Positions 1 through 13,969 of a DNA stretch of 64,000 bases are shown one piece after another. The stretch is taken from NCBI RefSeq assembly GCF_900496995.4, contig NC_044014.1, forward strand, positions 22,714,234-22,778,233, written 5' to 3'. The DNA is from Aquila chrysaetos chrysaetos. Lineage: Eukaryota; Chordata; Aves; Accipitriformes; Accipitridae. How positions within the stretch are numbered: position 1 is the stretch's first letter; each line of letters starts with the position of its first letter. The notes beneath the pieces were generated by a model that was not told the DNA's origin, searched no databases, and worked only from the letters and a program-made list of their open reading frames with translations. The position numbers were made by a program, and so were the translations under genes.

Positions 1-1974
1 CCCTGGGTTGCTGTATCGTGCCAATGGACAGCTCTCAGAACACCCTTTTCCTTTTTCTCCTTCCCACGAGTAGAGCCCTTGTCCGGCAAGTAGGACTCAC
101 AGGTTAACCTTTCGTTGGCTGTCTACAAGGTGCAGGACTGGCAGAACCATGGGAGAAAGTCTTCTTCCTTGGGAAAACTGTCCTTCATGTCATTTTTCCT
201 GGAGCTGAGGCCCAGAGTAGCCAAAATCTGACCCTTAAATGAGTCAATGGGACACCCCATCAGCTGGGGAAATGGCATCATCCTGCCTTACATTTATCTT
301 GTGGGGCCAATTTCAGAGGCATTTCATTTCTGAAGCACTTTTAGGCCCTGGTACAATTTACGCAGGGCACACACTGCTCTCCAGCTAAGCAAACATTGTT
401 TTGTTTTCTTTAGCCCTTGAGAGCACTTGCCTCCAACATCTCCCCAAGGGGAAAGGAGCAGAGCCTCTTGTGTCGGTTGAGTACTCACGTGAGAGGCTGG
501 TAAAGCAAGTGGTCCCTCTTGGCTCATGTGCAGAGGAAACACAACCTATGATACAGCACAAGATGTGGAGCTTATCCTGCATCTGGACCTGTTCACTGTC
601 TGTTTGCTCCCCTTCTCCTTCACCAGCTTGTGAGCAAGTCTCTGACCTGATTGGAACAAACCCTTCAGCAGATGTTTCCCTAACTTCCTGAGAGGCATGT
701 TGGTGGCTCCTTGTTGGAGAGCCCTTAGATCAGGCTGAGAGCATCCAAGTGAGTCTAAAGCATGCAGGAGGGCCCTTCAACCACAGAGAGCCCAGCCATC
801 CTCCAGCTGCTAAATAAATATAAGCAGCAGTGACAGAAAACCAGCACTCCACAAAATTGTTATGGAACTAGCCAGAAAAACTTAGTATCAGCAAGAGCAA
901 TGTAGTGCTAAGGGGGTAAGAGACTACTAATAAAGGGCAAGGGAATGCTGGGGGTGAGCAATGGTACTACTGAGAGGCAAGCCAGTGCTGAAGGGGCAAA
1001 AGCTGGCATGAGCAGAGATCTAATAATATTCAATTTGCCTCTTCTTTATCAGCAATTCGTATGCCAGCCACCAAAGAAATAATGATGATAGGAAATAGTG
1101 ACAGAGAGCTAAAAAACAAATAAAATAATCAAAGCCAACACAAGTAGAGACCATCCAGACTTCACCTGAGGTAGATCTGCTTAGTGCTGCATTCCTGAAC
1201 CAGAGCAAGAAAAGCCAGAGCAGGAGAAAAGCCAAGCTGTAGAACCAGTCAGCATCTAATCCAATGAATGGCACCACCACAACAAAAATAGACAGCTTCA
1301 GGCCCAACTCAAAATGCACATGAACTGGTGTTCAGTGAGATACGGGTAGAACTGAACATGTCTTCATTCCCTAGATGCTCCTTGCTCAGCACATGGAAGA
1401 GGCGAGATGGCCAAACAGAGAGTCTGTTACCTGCTGTATAGTGTGTAAATAGCTAGCTATTGCTCAGAGATTTCTCCTCTTCTGTGAGTTTGCCCTCCCT
1501 TCAGCCCAGCAACTTCTATAGCCTTTGGCCTACAGTGCAAGTCTACTGCTTTTTCATCCAGAATATTTGATTATTTATAAAAAAAATGGAAGATCTTCAC
1601 TGGAAGCAACTTAAGAAGCCTCACCATGGAAAAATTCAACAGCTTGGCATTTATGGCCTTCATCCAGTTTTGAGTCCTGTATTCATACAGGGAGAGCAGA
1701 CCTAAACAAGGAGAGATTCACAGCTATGAACCTCACATAAAGACAGGTATCTCTCTCCAAGTGAGAGGCAAGTGCCTAACTGCCAGACTACACATCCCAC
1801 CCTGCTCCTCAGCACTTCTCACCTACTAGCTTACACAGCTCCCCATTCCCATGTACTGCCTCCTTTCATCTACATGTTCCCATATTTAACTCAGATGACT
1901 AGATTTCACTGCAAACAAGCTGCCTGGAAACCAAGCAGTGCAAGGTCTAAGCTCTTTTGTGGATTCTGCCCCTA

Positions 1975-2075
1975 AACTTTGTGTTTCATTTCCCCATCTC
2001 TGAAATGGGAATAGCAGCAAATAAAGATGGTGAAGTGTTCAGGTACTGTTATAATGCAATGATACTCAGTAATTG
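1975..2075 (+). repeat. MIR-like SINE remnant
   Basis: The segment keeps the typical MIR-type phrase 'ttccccatctctgaaatggg' followed by a tail like 'gtgttcaggtactgttataa', as in old amniote tRNA-derived SINEs. Diverged, no flanking duplication visible. Boundaries are approximate. Confidence 0.55.
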
Positions 2076-2727
2076 AGCTACCAAGTTTAAGGAAGGGAAA
2101 ATTAAAATCCCTATAAAAGCAGTTAGAGGAAAGATATTTCCTGATTCTTCAGCCACACCACAGCCTTTGCAGTTTACTGTCAAATCCCAGTTATATCCTC
2201 TCCAGCACTGCCTCTGCCATATGCAAAGAACCACACAGTTCCCCACACTACTCTAGTGAAATTTCAATGATATGACAAAATTGATGGGAAGCCAGAGGTT
2301 TTATTGAATGAAATATTATGGCATTGACTCATGACTCATTTTAGTACTCCAGTCCATAGAAACCTCTAAAGGCAGCTGCTTTCTCAACATTTTCATCTTT
2401 TCATAGAATCCAATGCTCTTAATGCCACCTATGCCCCCTGAACATGCTGTCCTGTATGTCAAGAATATTCACCCCTAATTTCTCACTGCAATTTACAAAA
2501 TCCCATCCCTTTCTCTTTACAGTACATACAAGAAACATATGAACAAAATTGACCTTGTAGTTATGTCCTGTATAGGATTTGACTTCAGAGCCCTGGATTC
2601 AGACACCCTGTGTAATAGCAGGCAGATGATCACGTTTCAAAGCTCATCAGAGTTAACAGACATCCTACTATTATTTCAGTGTTTTTTGAGTGAGACTTTT
2701 AAGTGGTTTTTTCTACACAATCCGAAT

Positions 2728-2850
2728 CATGTATTTACACTGTAAGCTCCCCAAGGCAGAGACTGTCTCTCATTTAACTGTGTCTTTTGGCACAACTGAA
2801 ATTTAAGTGACACTTCACAATTGTGCCCTGGTCCTGCTGCAGCATACCGA
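2728..2850 (+). repeat. L2/MIR-type 3' end fragment
   Basis: The phrase 'actgtaagctccccaaggca' followed by 'gactgtctctc' and 'cacaattgtgccctgg' matches the 3' end shared by L2-type LINEs and the SINEs they mobilise in amniotes. Old and truncated at the 5' side. Confidence 0.55.
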
Positions 2851-5800
2851 CTTGGGGATTGGGAAGGGACCAAAAGGGGGCCCGTCATCTTCAGTACATT
2901 TCCTGCCTTGAGTTGTATAGCCTTATTTTTTTGTAACTGATTAAACAAATACACCAGAGAAGCAAGTTTCAAAGAGAGAGAGAGGTCCAGTGCTCTAAGA
3001 TCCTATTCCTGTGCTCAGGCCATTATATCCAAAAACTCCCCAAAGAAATCTAGGCTTGACATTGCTGTTCAGAACTTCAGGAAAGACCTTTAAGTGTCTT
3101 ATGTCAAAACCTGCAGGCCACAAAAATACAGTGGTCTTTGATTACTGCTGATTACGGTGCTGATTCACTGCTCAAACCATAGCCCAGCCCTTGGAGGAAA
3201 ACAGTTTTTGACCCTGTATATGCATATTTGCTCTTTGCTCTTGCCAAAAGCATGTGCACTGTCCAAGGAGAATTAGCTCCAGTGTACACCACCACCACTT
3301 TTTATTTATGTTAAAGTAAACATGACTTTTCCTTCCTCCCTGAGTGTTATACCTTTTCCTCCAGAATTTTCCTTGTGTTCCTGCTGTTCTTCCGCCAGTG
3401 ACCCCCACAAACACGGCTCCTAAAGTCTTGCCAGGAAATATGAGGCTCAGCAAAGCATGGCCCACACAGAAAAGCCCCAGAATGACTCCTAGGCTTCATC
3501 CTGCCACCACCTGCCCCTGTGTCCCTAGCAAAGCTGGTGACATAACAGCTGGAACATCCCCCAAATCTTCACTAATTATCCCCACAGACTTCAATGTCCT
3601 CCAGAACCATTTGGAGGATCTTCCTAATTACTAGCCAGACAATGGAGAGTGGAGTCAGGTCCCTGGGATCCTCCGGCCTGCCAGTCCCAGCCATGCATGT
3701 TCCTGTTTGGCCTCTGGGGCTGACTGCTCCATGTGGAGACCTCCACTCCACACTCCCCCGCTTCCATCTCCACCCAGCTCCCTCCCTGCCCCCATCACCA
3801 CCACCCCCAGCATGTGGATTTTATGAATGAAACTTTCTGACAGTTATGGGGTTGGCAGAGGCCTATTCAGCAAGCCAGGGAATGTGTGAACATCAGGCTT
3901 CATTAGAGACTTCTCCCAGTCAGCTGATAGCTCATTAACTTAAAGTGGCCTCTTGTTTTAAAACCTCAGAGACCAGGAGATGGGGTGTAGAGAAGGGGGG
4001 GATGGTTCTCATTGTTCCTCTTGCCCCTCTCCCCCTCTGCCCCCTGTGAGATTAGGCGCCCTTGGAGGGGAGAGAGAGAGGCTAAAACAACTTTAATTAG
4101 TTATTTTCAAAGATTTTCTCCCCCTTTCTTCCTTTTTTTGTGTGTGTGTGGAGCAGGGGGGGTCTCTCAGCTGGGTTTTTCTGCATGGAGGAGCTCACGT
4201 CATTATGCTTAAATCCAGCTCCTCCGTCCTTTGTCTGCTGGCCAACAATAGAAGAGGGCTTGTAAAAAGCTCCTTCCAAAACTCCTGGAGACTGTCTGAA
4301 AAGGAAGATGGGGTGAGGACTCCTCTCTTTCCTCCCTCGGGCACAAAAGTGACAGTCTGGTGCCTGTGCCAACAGCTTTCCTGTGTTAGAAGCTAGTACC
4401 AGGGTAAGTAGGGCAAACACAGTGCTGATTCCTAAACCACTGCTCTGTCAGATGAACAGTGGAGCCCAGATTCACATCACAAAGTGTCTGGTAACTGTTC
4501 TCTGTGTGGATTTAAGGTCAGGCTGGAGCTCCAGACATCGAGGTCAGTCTTAGGACTTTATCCCAAGTCCTGATGCTCCTCTGTCCTTTAAACAGGTCAT
4601 AAAATAAGAGCAGCAATAGGACAAACCCTGCCTCATGACCCCACTTCAGAAGAACTGAAGATTTCTACTGCTGTTTTAAGCACTCAGCACTCAGTTTGGT
4701 CAGCTTTCTTACATGAAACTAAACAGCTTTTCCAAGTTCTTAGAAACAAGGACTACCACTCCCTTGCACCTACTGCAAAAACAGAGCATAAACCTGTTCC
4801 CTTTAAAGTCAATGGCATTCACCTATTACCTTTCTGGGGAAACAGGAGGTAGGATTTTGTCCCCATTTAAACACCTACAGGCCAAGCAGAGTGGTTTGGA
4901 GTTATTTGCGCTGCAATCCTGTCAGTTCTCATAAGCGAAATATGACTGGTTGGCTCACTGCTTCGTAGTCCTCCGAAGAGCTGTGATGTGTACAAGAGTG
5001 CTGCTAGAGCAGTGAGCTGGTATCTCCAATTGGTGGTAGGAGGCACCATGCTGCAGGACTTAAAAGACTTTCCATGAGGACTGTAAACCAGAGGTTCTTG
5101 CAACATTTTTCTTGCAAGACTTTACAAGGCTGTTCTTTTTGGCAAGGGTTCTAAGGATGACTCCTTCTCTCTGCTGTATCCCCTCTCTTCTATTTTTCCT
5201 CTCCTAATTTGCCCCCCATGGTTTGTGGGGATTTTTAAATCAAAGTTAAACATCTCCAACATCCCATCCTAGAAGTGACTGTATTTCAAAAGTAGTAAAC
5301 GTGATTCTTACATACTAATCAGAGGCGGAATCCTGTTCTATCATCGGTTGTCTAATGAGCCTGGCATCCTTGAATTAAATAAACTCTGCAAGTATTACTT
5401 TTTACTGTGCTTTCATTAAAGCAAAGAAGTTTCTTCCCTTGCTGACTGCAAGCATTTTAAAACATAGATTCATTTGTGTTCGTGAGAATTTCTAATTCTC
5501 TGCCCTCTGCATCAAAAAACGTACTACATTTTGTGATAAGTCACATCAGTTTTCACTTGCCATGAACTGGTAGGCCCAAATGTTTCCAGGCAAGGCCACT
5601 CCCCAGATTTTGTTAGCTTATTGTTGAATTTAGAGCAATAAAGCCTTCAGCTCTTTGCTGTAGTTACCACCAGAAACAGCCGTACTCATAAAAACATTGT
5701 TTTTTCCCTCCAGGAAAGCTTAAGGATTACTCACAAGACACTTACCAGTAGAATGAAATCAAATTTATAATAAGAGGAAAGCAAAGATAGTAGTACTATA

Positions 5801-6924
5801 AAGGTAGACAGAAAGGAGAGAGTGCTACAATACTATGTTTTCTTTATCACTGAGAGATACAGAAGCATATCAACATCACAACACACCAAGTACTACGCAT
5901 ATGTGGTTAAAAGATAAGCTAAAGAGATGTTTGAATATGGGTGGGTTTCCAGCCTTTGGATCTAAACCCAGAAACCCACACAGCCTGCACAAAAAAGCCT
6001 AACCAAAACAAGAGCAGCTCATCAACCCAGGCTTCGGCTCACTGACTAGAAAGGGACACTGAGTGACACTGCGCTGTGCAAGTCTACGTTAGACAAGACA
6101 GAAAAGAATGCAAGAAGGAATTGTTGTCTTCCTCACTTTACATTTGGGTAATGCAAAGACCCAGTATGTTTTCCCACTATCAAAATGCACATTTGTAACA
6201 GAACCAGAAACAAAAGCTACATTGCCTGACTACCACCCCACAGAATTCATTTAAAAAAAAATCTTGTAATAAAGAAAACAGGACAAGGTCGGAAAAAGCC
6301 TGTTTTTTAGACCAATGGATATACTGACATTATTTCAACCTACAAACTTTATCTACTCCATATCTTTAGAGTGTCAGGACTGCAACAAAATACTGTTTCA
6401 CTGAAAAACTGCATTCACCACCTCTTTTGGAACATTTTCCATGGCAAAATGGAAGCTGGGCAGAATCTGCACAGCAGTATGACAGCTCCTATGAGGCTAA
6501 CAGTTAGAAAAGGCTGAGCAAAAGATGGGTCAGAGCATACCAACCAGTGGGCAGCAGAAGTTTTGCGCATAGCAGTGGCATTCAAATAGGGACTGTCCAA
6601 AGACATACAGCACTGACATTTTAAACTTCTTTCCCAGCATGAAGGCTGCATCATGACATGATCCAAATTTAACCTCGATAGGCTCTATGCTGCTACAGCT
6701 GGGATGCTCCTAGTACCCAAGGTAGCTAATGCAGGCTTTGCTGAATTGATTTGTTTCTTGGCACCAGTCAGAAGCACCTCTTACTTCTCAGTCTAATGCA
6801 CAATTCCCGCCATATGGAGGCACAGGTTGTTATATTACTGTAGTACTGAGAGACTTTAGCCAAGATGAGGACCATCTCCCTTGCTGGACGCACACATAGG
6901 AAGAAACACTTCTTACTCAAGAAG

Positions 6925-7045
6925 TTTGTGATGTGGTGGACTAAACAGGAGAAGTCTAGACAAACAAAGAGATGAAATGACTTGCCAAGGTTACTGGACA
7001 GGACGATGTTATGTCTAGGATAGGGCTTATCTGCCTGGTGCTTCT
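6925..7045 (-). repeat. MIR-like SINE remnant, reverse orientation
   Basis: The phrase 'gatgaaatgacttgccaagg' followed by 'ttac' is the reverse complement of the MIR core region that reads like '...ccttggcaagtcatttcatc'. Strongly diverged; boundaries approximate. Confidence 0.45.
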
Positions 7046-9454
7046 GCTTCTATATTAAGGTGCCCCCTGGAATGGAGCGGCTGGGCGCACACCAACTACT
7101 CACTGCCTTGAAGATCTTTTTCCTAGTAACGGATCTACTACAGGACGATGTGGCACAATCATTCCCTCCATGCACATGGCACAGACTCCACGGTTAGTGC
7201 ATGATAACTACTGCTGCATCACAAGCTGTGTGTTATTGCTGTGCTATGCCAGATAAGAAATTCACTTAGGCACTGGTAGCTTCTTTAAGGCATGCTCAGT
7301 AAAAAGACACTGAAAATCTCCTTCCAGCATCTACCAGGACACTAGACTTCTCTTCACTATGAGCACTTTATTTTGCTCCCCCCCACACCCACCCTTTTCC
7401 ATGTCAAATCCCCAGTCACAGGATATGAAGAAGGGAAGGCAAACTTAACAGCTAAACCAAAATGAGTGTTCTTGTATGAGCTGTTAACTGCCCTGACACT
7501 TGCCAAGGCTGCAAGTTTTTGATTCTTTCTAGTTCTCTGCTTTCACTGGGGCTCTGAAAGTGCCTCAGCACGTGCTACTCTTAGGTTTACAGTTACCGTC
7601 CCACTCATCTAACTAGGAATTTTGGGGCACTGAGTACCCCAGCTGCCTTTTTTCTTTTACATCAAGATGTAACACACTCTCTTCCTCTTTTTCCCCTCCC
7701 CTCTCGTTCAGTGATGCCCAAAAAACAAGCATGATACCAACACTTGCTCAGCGTGAATCCTTCTGTATCAGACAGTGCAATGCATTCATCTTCCCTGAAG
7801 ATGAAAAAGTATGTTTCATCCCAAAACTGGCTGGAGGAGGAAGATGCTCTGTTCAGTGGAGCATCTCCTGGCTGGTGGGAAGTGACATGCATTCTCTGTA
7901 CCCAAAACTACACGAGGATGAACTTTTGACTTCAACCCCTGCCAGGACTGAAGAACTTGAAACTTCTTTGTCTTCTCTCCTTGTAAAACAATCCCTTTTT
8001 ACTGTGAAGTCTGTGTGAAGGTGGCAACTAAGGCTCAGCCTTCTGTCATGGCCCATATCATTCCAGATTTAGCCTGACATCATCAAAGCTCATGCTGAAC
8101 TGCCAACTTCTCTCCTTGTTTTCATCAATTTGATGCTTTTTTTCTAAACATATCCATATGTCACAACTCTGACGGCATGCCTTTCCTAGCTGTCTTTTCC
8201 TCCTCCTCTGTCACTATTTCATTTATGTATACAAAGATTCCTAGATCAAATACAGATCACTCAACATCCTGACATTCTCAAGAGCCGGCTATGAACTCTG
8301 ATTATCACAGAAAATTTCTCCTAAAACAAGTAGCAAACAGAGTCTATTTTCTCAGTGAGACCTCAGCCAGCATAACCCTGACATGTGGAACTTCCACATG
8401 CTCAGCCACTGGACAATACTATGGCATAAGGAGACAGTGAGTCATCGCTCAGAGCTGCAAGATTCTGCAGGTGTGCTGCACTTGCAGGGAAAGTTGAAGT
8501 CACAGCTAACAGAATGGTACATTACCATAAACGATACTCAATTGTGATAGAAGGCAATGGTGAAGCATTACAAAACCCACCATACTAGTAAAATGCAAAG
8601 CAATGATATGTCTTCACTCCCCAAAAGTGATTTAGGGGAGCTCAGAACATTTCAGAGGACAGAGCATCCCAACAGCACAGCTCTTCAAGTACAGAACTGG
8701 TGGCAACTGTACAACCAATAAACAACAGTTGCATAATGAAACACTTTCCTGTATCATATCAGCTAATGTCAAGGTCGAGTGGAATGCTTTTTATTTTAGT
8801 CCAGTTCAGGCAGGTTCTTACAACATTTGGTTAGTTATGAAATTCTACTAGGCAAGAGGAAAAAATACCAGTAGCAAGTCTGTCACCAAAGACAGCATAA
8901 GAAAAAAAAGGCCGCCATGAGGGGGCACTGAAAGAAGGCACTAGCACTGCAACTAGGGAAAGGGTTAGGAGAGGACTCTTGCAGAAATATCATTATGAGG
9001 GATCAGGAAAAAAAGGCCATCTACTTGGTGCCTGTTCTGAAGGATGCAATGTCGTCAAGGAAGAAAGCAGAGAAGGAAAGAAAGAAATAAATCAATACGA
9101 AGTTCTTTCAGGAATGCAATGAACACATGGGGTGCCTCTGTTTGGCAGCCCCAGGACACTTGCAGCCCTGGCTCGGATTGTGTGGATATGTTTTTGACTT
9201 GTCCCGGTCAGCAGATTAATGGCATTAACGAAGTTTCCATTAGCATCGGAGATTGGGGAGGAGGGTGAAGAGACAGAGGCGTCCAAGCGGAAAGCCACAT
9301 GACTGCAGAATTGATAAGGCTAAAGATGAAACGGAGCTTCATTGGCAGAAGAGAGGCCAGGAAATGCCACTACAAATTAGCCCCAGGCCTCATTTCTTTT
9401 CCCTTCATTATCCAAACCCCTTCAGGAGAAGAATGGAGGAGGTTATGACCCTCT

Positions 9455-10180
9455 CCCAACACACACATACACAGATATTGAGTGAGTCTCTCTCAATGAG
9501 CATAGACGTGGGTATATCTGTGTGTGTCTAAGGGTCTGTGTGTGTGGTATATTTGTGTCTAGGCAAATCTGTATTAATATATTAAGAAAAAAAACATATA
9601 TCTGTATTTGCATCACTGTAGATCTACATGTCTGTATATATAAAGGCATATGTTCTCATATCTACAGTTTTTGCAGCTAAACGACGTACTTTTTTTTCAT
9701 ATTAGTGTGCTTTTACTGAAAGCAATGCCATTGAAAGCAAAGACCTTGCACAATTCAGTGAAAGTTCCAGCACCTGAACATGCTGTATGTGTTCACAGTA
9801 ACTTATATATGACTTACAGAGTTACTGGGCATATGTAAATTTCTACATATATGTTTACCTGCAGACTTATCCTTGTACCTGCTTCTGAAAGTCTATGTAC
9901 AGGGCGTTCTCTAGGGGCACCTACACTCTTCCACATGTATTTTTTTTTCTTCTGTGTGCATATCCTCTGCATATGCTTCTGTATTCCACCAATTATGTGG
10001 TTGTTTGTGTCCCAGCTGTGTCTCTTCTGTGCATGAGTGCCTTTTTCAGAAGTCTGCATACCTCACATAAGTTCTGGTCTGCGTATGTGCTTCCATGTGT
10101 CTTTCTGTTTGTGTATCCTTGAATATATATGCATGGGAATACATGTTTCTCTATTTGTGAAAATTTTTCTGTAAATTACA
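9455..10180. repeat. Decayed TG/TA-rich simple repeat
   Basis: A run of about 700 bases is enriched in TGTG, TATA and CATG words with interrupted (CA)n and (TG)n units (for example at 9461-9475 and 9515-9545) and repeated 'tatatctgtgt'-like motifs. Period is not constant. It looks like an old microsatellite cluster that has accumulated substitutions. No coding content. Confidence 0.55.
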
Positions 10181-12299
10181 TGTAAACTATTCTGTGTAAA
10201 ACTGTGGACAAGTTTTCCTGCCTGTCACTGTGCATATCATTCTTGAGTATATATTAAAAATTCTATTTGTTGCTATTGACTCTTTATTGCACCTGAAAAT
10301 TAATGAATACAGGTAAATACAACAGTGAATACTGAGAAGTATTTTTCTTAAGAAATACAGAAAATCCATTACACAGGTATGAGAATTAGCTAAGGAGAAT
10401 GGAGCAGAGGATGAGATCCATTTTAGCTAGTCATTCATATCCAGCAAATTTAGCGGGAGGAAGATGATTTCCTGCATAGATTAAAGAATAACAGTTCTCC
10501 AAGTCTAATGACATCTACGTGTTGTTAGTAAGAAAGGTAGGTTCTCTTCAAAGAGACTGTTAGCCATAGACTACTAACATGAGAGACAACTTTGCCTAGG
10601 GGTAAACAAGAAAACAACCTCCTTCTGCGTTTGGAAAACAAAAAGAGGAGAGGAAAAAAGCCAGGGAAGGATGTGTAAATGGAGCTTTGTGCAATGGTGC
10701 TCTGTTATGTGAGCTCTATGTGACAATAGCCCTGAAACCCTATGCGAGCAAACTCATAAAAGAGGTCACTGTCTCTTTAATTAAAGCTCCCTGGTTTGAG
10801 GTTAAAAACAAACCCAGTGTTTTATGACCAGGTGTGCGTGTGAAAGAGATGGGAACCCGATCCCCAGCCCAGTAGCACAGCAGCAGAGAGGAGATAAGGG
10901 AGGAAAGCTTTTTATTAAGGTGTCACTTGAATGCTGCACCAGGCAAGGCAAACGCTGGAGAGGCAGGACAAACCCCCAGGACCAAGCCTTCCAAACCATC
11001 AGGAACAGGAAAGGGGGATCTAGGAGCATCAACTGAAGAGGGAACAGGAACAGCACCAAGAAGGTATGGGGAAAATAGCAACCATTACCAATATCCAAGA
11101 CCTACAGAGGCAAAGACGACAATGATCATGTGGTACCTCTCAGTTGGCAAATAACAGGGGAGCAACTACAGAGCCCTTGTTTGTAGGGCTTGAGAGGGGC
11201 CAATGCTTCGTAAAGCAGTCTGCAGGCAAGAGCCTTATATTGTTTGTGGAAACAATAGGGACTAAACTGATCCTAGCATCTAATAAAACACCAAACCCAA
11301 GATAAGAAACGGAGAGGTTGCACCCTCTTCCCAAGCTTTTCCTGTCAGTGACGTATATGTCGCTCAAGACATTCATGCCCACGACACCATTACTGACAGC
11401 AAATCACACTTGGAAACTGGGGCTTCCTTTTGCCGCATAATCTAATCTTTAGATCTCACTTCTAAGGTACCTGTCACTATAATATTGAACTCTAATGAAG
11501 TGCCTATATCCCATGGGTCCATTTGGTTACGGGTCCTTTCTTTACACAGCCTCCAGCTGTCAGTCCCTGTCCCTAAAACTTATCAACAAGGAAAACATCA
11601 GTCAGTTCTCTTTTATACTGGCATTGAGAGCTTCAATTTGAAACGGGAGACAATCCAGAACCAAGTCCCTGGGTTGCAGGCCACAGTCTCTCCTGGGTAG
11701 AAACATAACGCAAGCCCTATATACCGCTGTCTCTGGGCACTTGAAACCATGTGTTTTGAGACACAAAATCTGAGTTCCAGCTTCAGCATTGCCATGATTA
11801 TCCCAAAAGTTGAAATGACACGGCTATGAGATCCTCAGCGGACAGATTTTCTACAGTAATTACTAAAAGAAAGCTGAAATCTAACATGGAACAAAAAACC
11901 TTGTGAACCTCCCATCTTATTATCACACCTATGTAAATAACAGCAACAAAACATGTTCTTGAAGTGCTGTATTATGAACAAACAAAAAGCTAACTTGGTA
12001 TTTTCTCTATTTGAATGCATGCAATTTTCTCCAAAATTGTTTTAATTTGTATTTTTCTTTAAGAAAATGTAGATAAAATTTTAGTAGATACAATGAGAAG
12101 ACAGTAGAAGGTCAGCACATCATTCACTGCATTCAGTGAAAATATCAGAGATCTATGGATAGGAAAAGCAAAATGAGAAACGCAGAGGAACAAAAAGGAT
12201 AGAAGAGAGCTGACTACAATCACAGGGTGATATTTTACTCACATTTATCAGTCATCTGCTGTGGATTTTAAGTTTATTTTCAGATGAGATTAAATAGCC

Positions 12300-12390
12300 T
12301 ATCTCCAAGTTATAGGCAGGGAAATTAAGGCACAGAGAAGTTTGAATGCCACAGAATTAGGAACAGAACCAAAGTCTCAGCCTTGTTCGA
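12300..12390 (-). repeat. MIR-like SINE remnant, reverse orientation
   Basis: The phrase 'gggaaattaaggcacagaga' followed by 'agtttgaatgcc' is the reverse complement of the MIR core (tctctgtgcctcagtttccc type). Downstream 'ggaacagaaccaaagtctca' fits the same element. Boundaries approximate. Confidence 0.55.
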
Positions 12391-12840
12391 GAAAAAGAAC
12401 AATTGATCACTCCAGCAAACTTCCAACAGCTTCTCCATTTCTTGAGACCTTTCACCACAGAAAGATGCCTTTTTTCAAAACATTCCAGTTACTAGGTTTG
12501 ATCCTGAATAGCTGGGTGAGATTCTGCAGCCTGTGGTATGCAGCAGGCCACAGTATACAAGCTAATAGTCCTTCTGGGCTTGAAAACTATGAAAACTGAA
12601 GATTAAATTATTCCCTGATGTAAATCCACTGAAATCAACTGAATTTTGCCAGGAATGGCTTTAAACCAGTTATGGTAACCTGTTTGCTCATAGAAGACAG
12701 ACAAGGCCCTGAACTACAATTCTATCATTTTTTATTCCCTTGTAATGCACACAATTCTCCCACATAATGTTTCCAGAGTCATGACTGCCCCTTTTCTTTT
12801 TACACCCGTTATCAAATCTGACTTCTAATTTCCAAAGTAG

Positions 12841-12912
12841 TGGGGCAAATTCATTGGTGGTGTAATTCTCTTACTATCAGTAAAGTTAGACTACAACTGA
12901 ATTTACCCCTTT
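12841..12912. repeat. Ancient palindromic repeat
   Basis: The left arm 'ggggcaaattcattggtggt' and the reverse complement of the right arm, which reads 'ggggtaaattcagttgtagt', agree at most positions, giving an imperfect hairpin of about 70 nt. Related words ('gtaaatccactgaaatcaac', 12620-12640) occur nearby. It resembles a dispersed palindromic repeat known from reptile and bird genomes; I cannot name the family. Confidence 0.4.
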
Positions 12913-13639
12913 CCAGTTTCACATTCTGTATTTATTCAACAGTCTGTGCATAATGGTCCAAGCTGACAAGTATTCTGTATACGAAACAGTTCAGAAATAA
13001 GAACATAGAAGATGCAGAAGACTGAGCAAGCACTTACAATGCAGGTTTACATCGACTGCAAATTTCTTTCAGAATTGTCTATCTATTTCAGCCTCGACAA
13101 ATTAATTTTCTGAAAATCCAAGTCATTCAGTTTGATACGCTGAATATGAAATGTATACCCCTTTAAACTCAAATCTGTAATGCTTTCTTAAAATTTAGTT
13201 CAATTTTACTTTTTTTTTAAATAAAAAAAAGCAACCACACTAAGTGTAAACATTTCGGGCCTAAGGAAAAAAATGCTTGTTTCGGACTAAAGGAATTATC
13301 CCCCGACTTGCTCCATATCCCCCACTTTTTTGGTGCTGCAATCAGTTATTGGAAATATCCTACTTCAACATCCAATAATCCACCTGGTTTTCCTTGGGCT
13401 GAATTTTCTAAGCTTTGCTCACTCCTACCCTGCTGCCCCTGACACCAAAGTTAAGCAAGTGGAGCCTGTGTACCGGTGAATACCAGTTAACAGGGATAAC
13501 CACTTCCATTTACTTTGTGCTTGTGTAAATAGTCACATAAAGTGTGGGACTTGGGACATATGTTTATAGTCTCCTGCTGAGCAGGAGCATTGCCAGCATC
13601 TGCTTTCTGACTGATGTTGGGTCTCCTAAAACAAGATTT

Positions 13640-13738
13640 TAGTGGCAAGAGCAAGTTACTTCTTTGTTGGGTTTGGTGTGGGGTTTTGTGGTTTGGGTTT
13701 TTTGGCTGTTTGTTTTTTTTTTTTTTCCCCCTCCTCAT
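13640..13738. repeat. GT-rich low-complexity tract ending in poly-T
   Basis: One strand is nearly free of A and C from about 13660, in GTTTG/GGGTTT words, and ends in a T run of about 16. It looks like slippage-grown low-complexity DNA. Short open frames through it are compositional. Confidence 0.6.
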
Positions 13739-13969
13739 CTTCTTGCCTCTTCCACCTTCCTTCCCAGGTTCCAGGAAAATACCATCTCCTGTCAGTACAA
13801 TGTATTAACTTATACATAATTTCTGTGCTTTTCCTGTTTTAGAAAACAATGTAGCTTGGTGGCAGTTAGGAGGAGATTGTCAGCCAGATCTCACTGACCA
13901 AAGTGCAGCTATGCTGATTTACACCAACAGATTATCAAACTCTTTGAAAAGCTAGGTACAAGTCTTATT

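Noticed and set aside
1020..1319. Minus-strand 99-codon hydrophobic frame (membrane-protein-like)
   Set aside because: Hydrophobicity comes from an A-rich plus strand read as Phe/Leu codons; no splice sites or homology to MFSD13A or other transporters.
4917..4935. Minus-strand TGAGAACTGACAGG with the miR-146 seed
   Set aside because: Similarity stops after 10 bases and no stem can be formed with the flanks.
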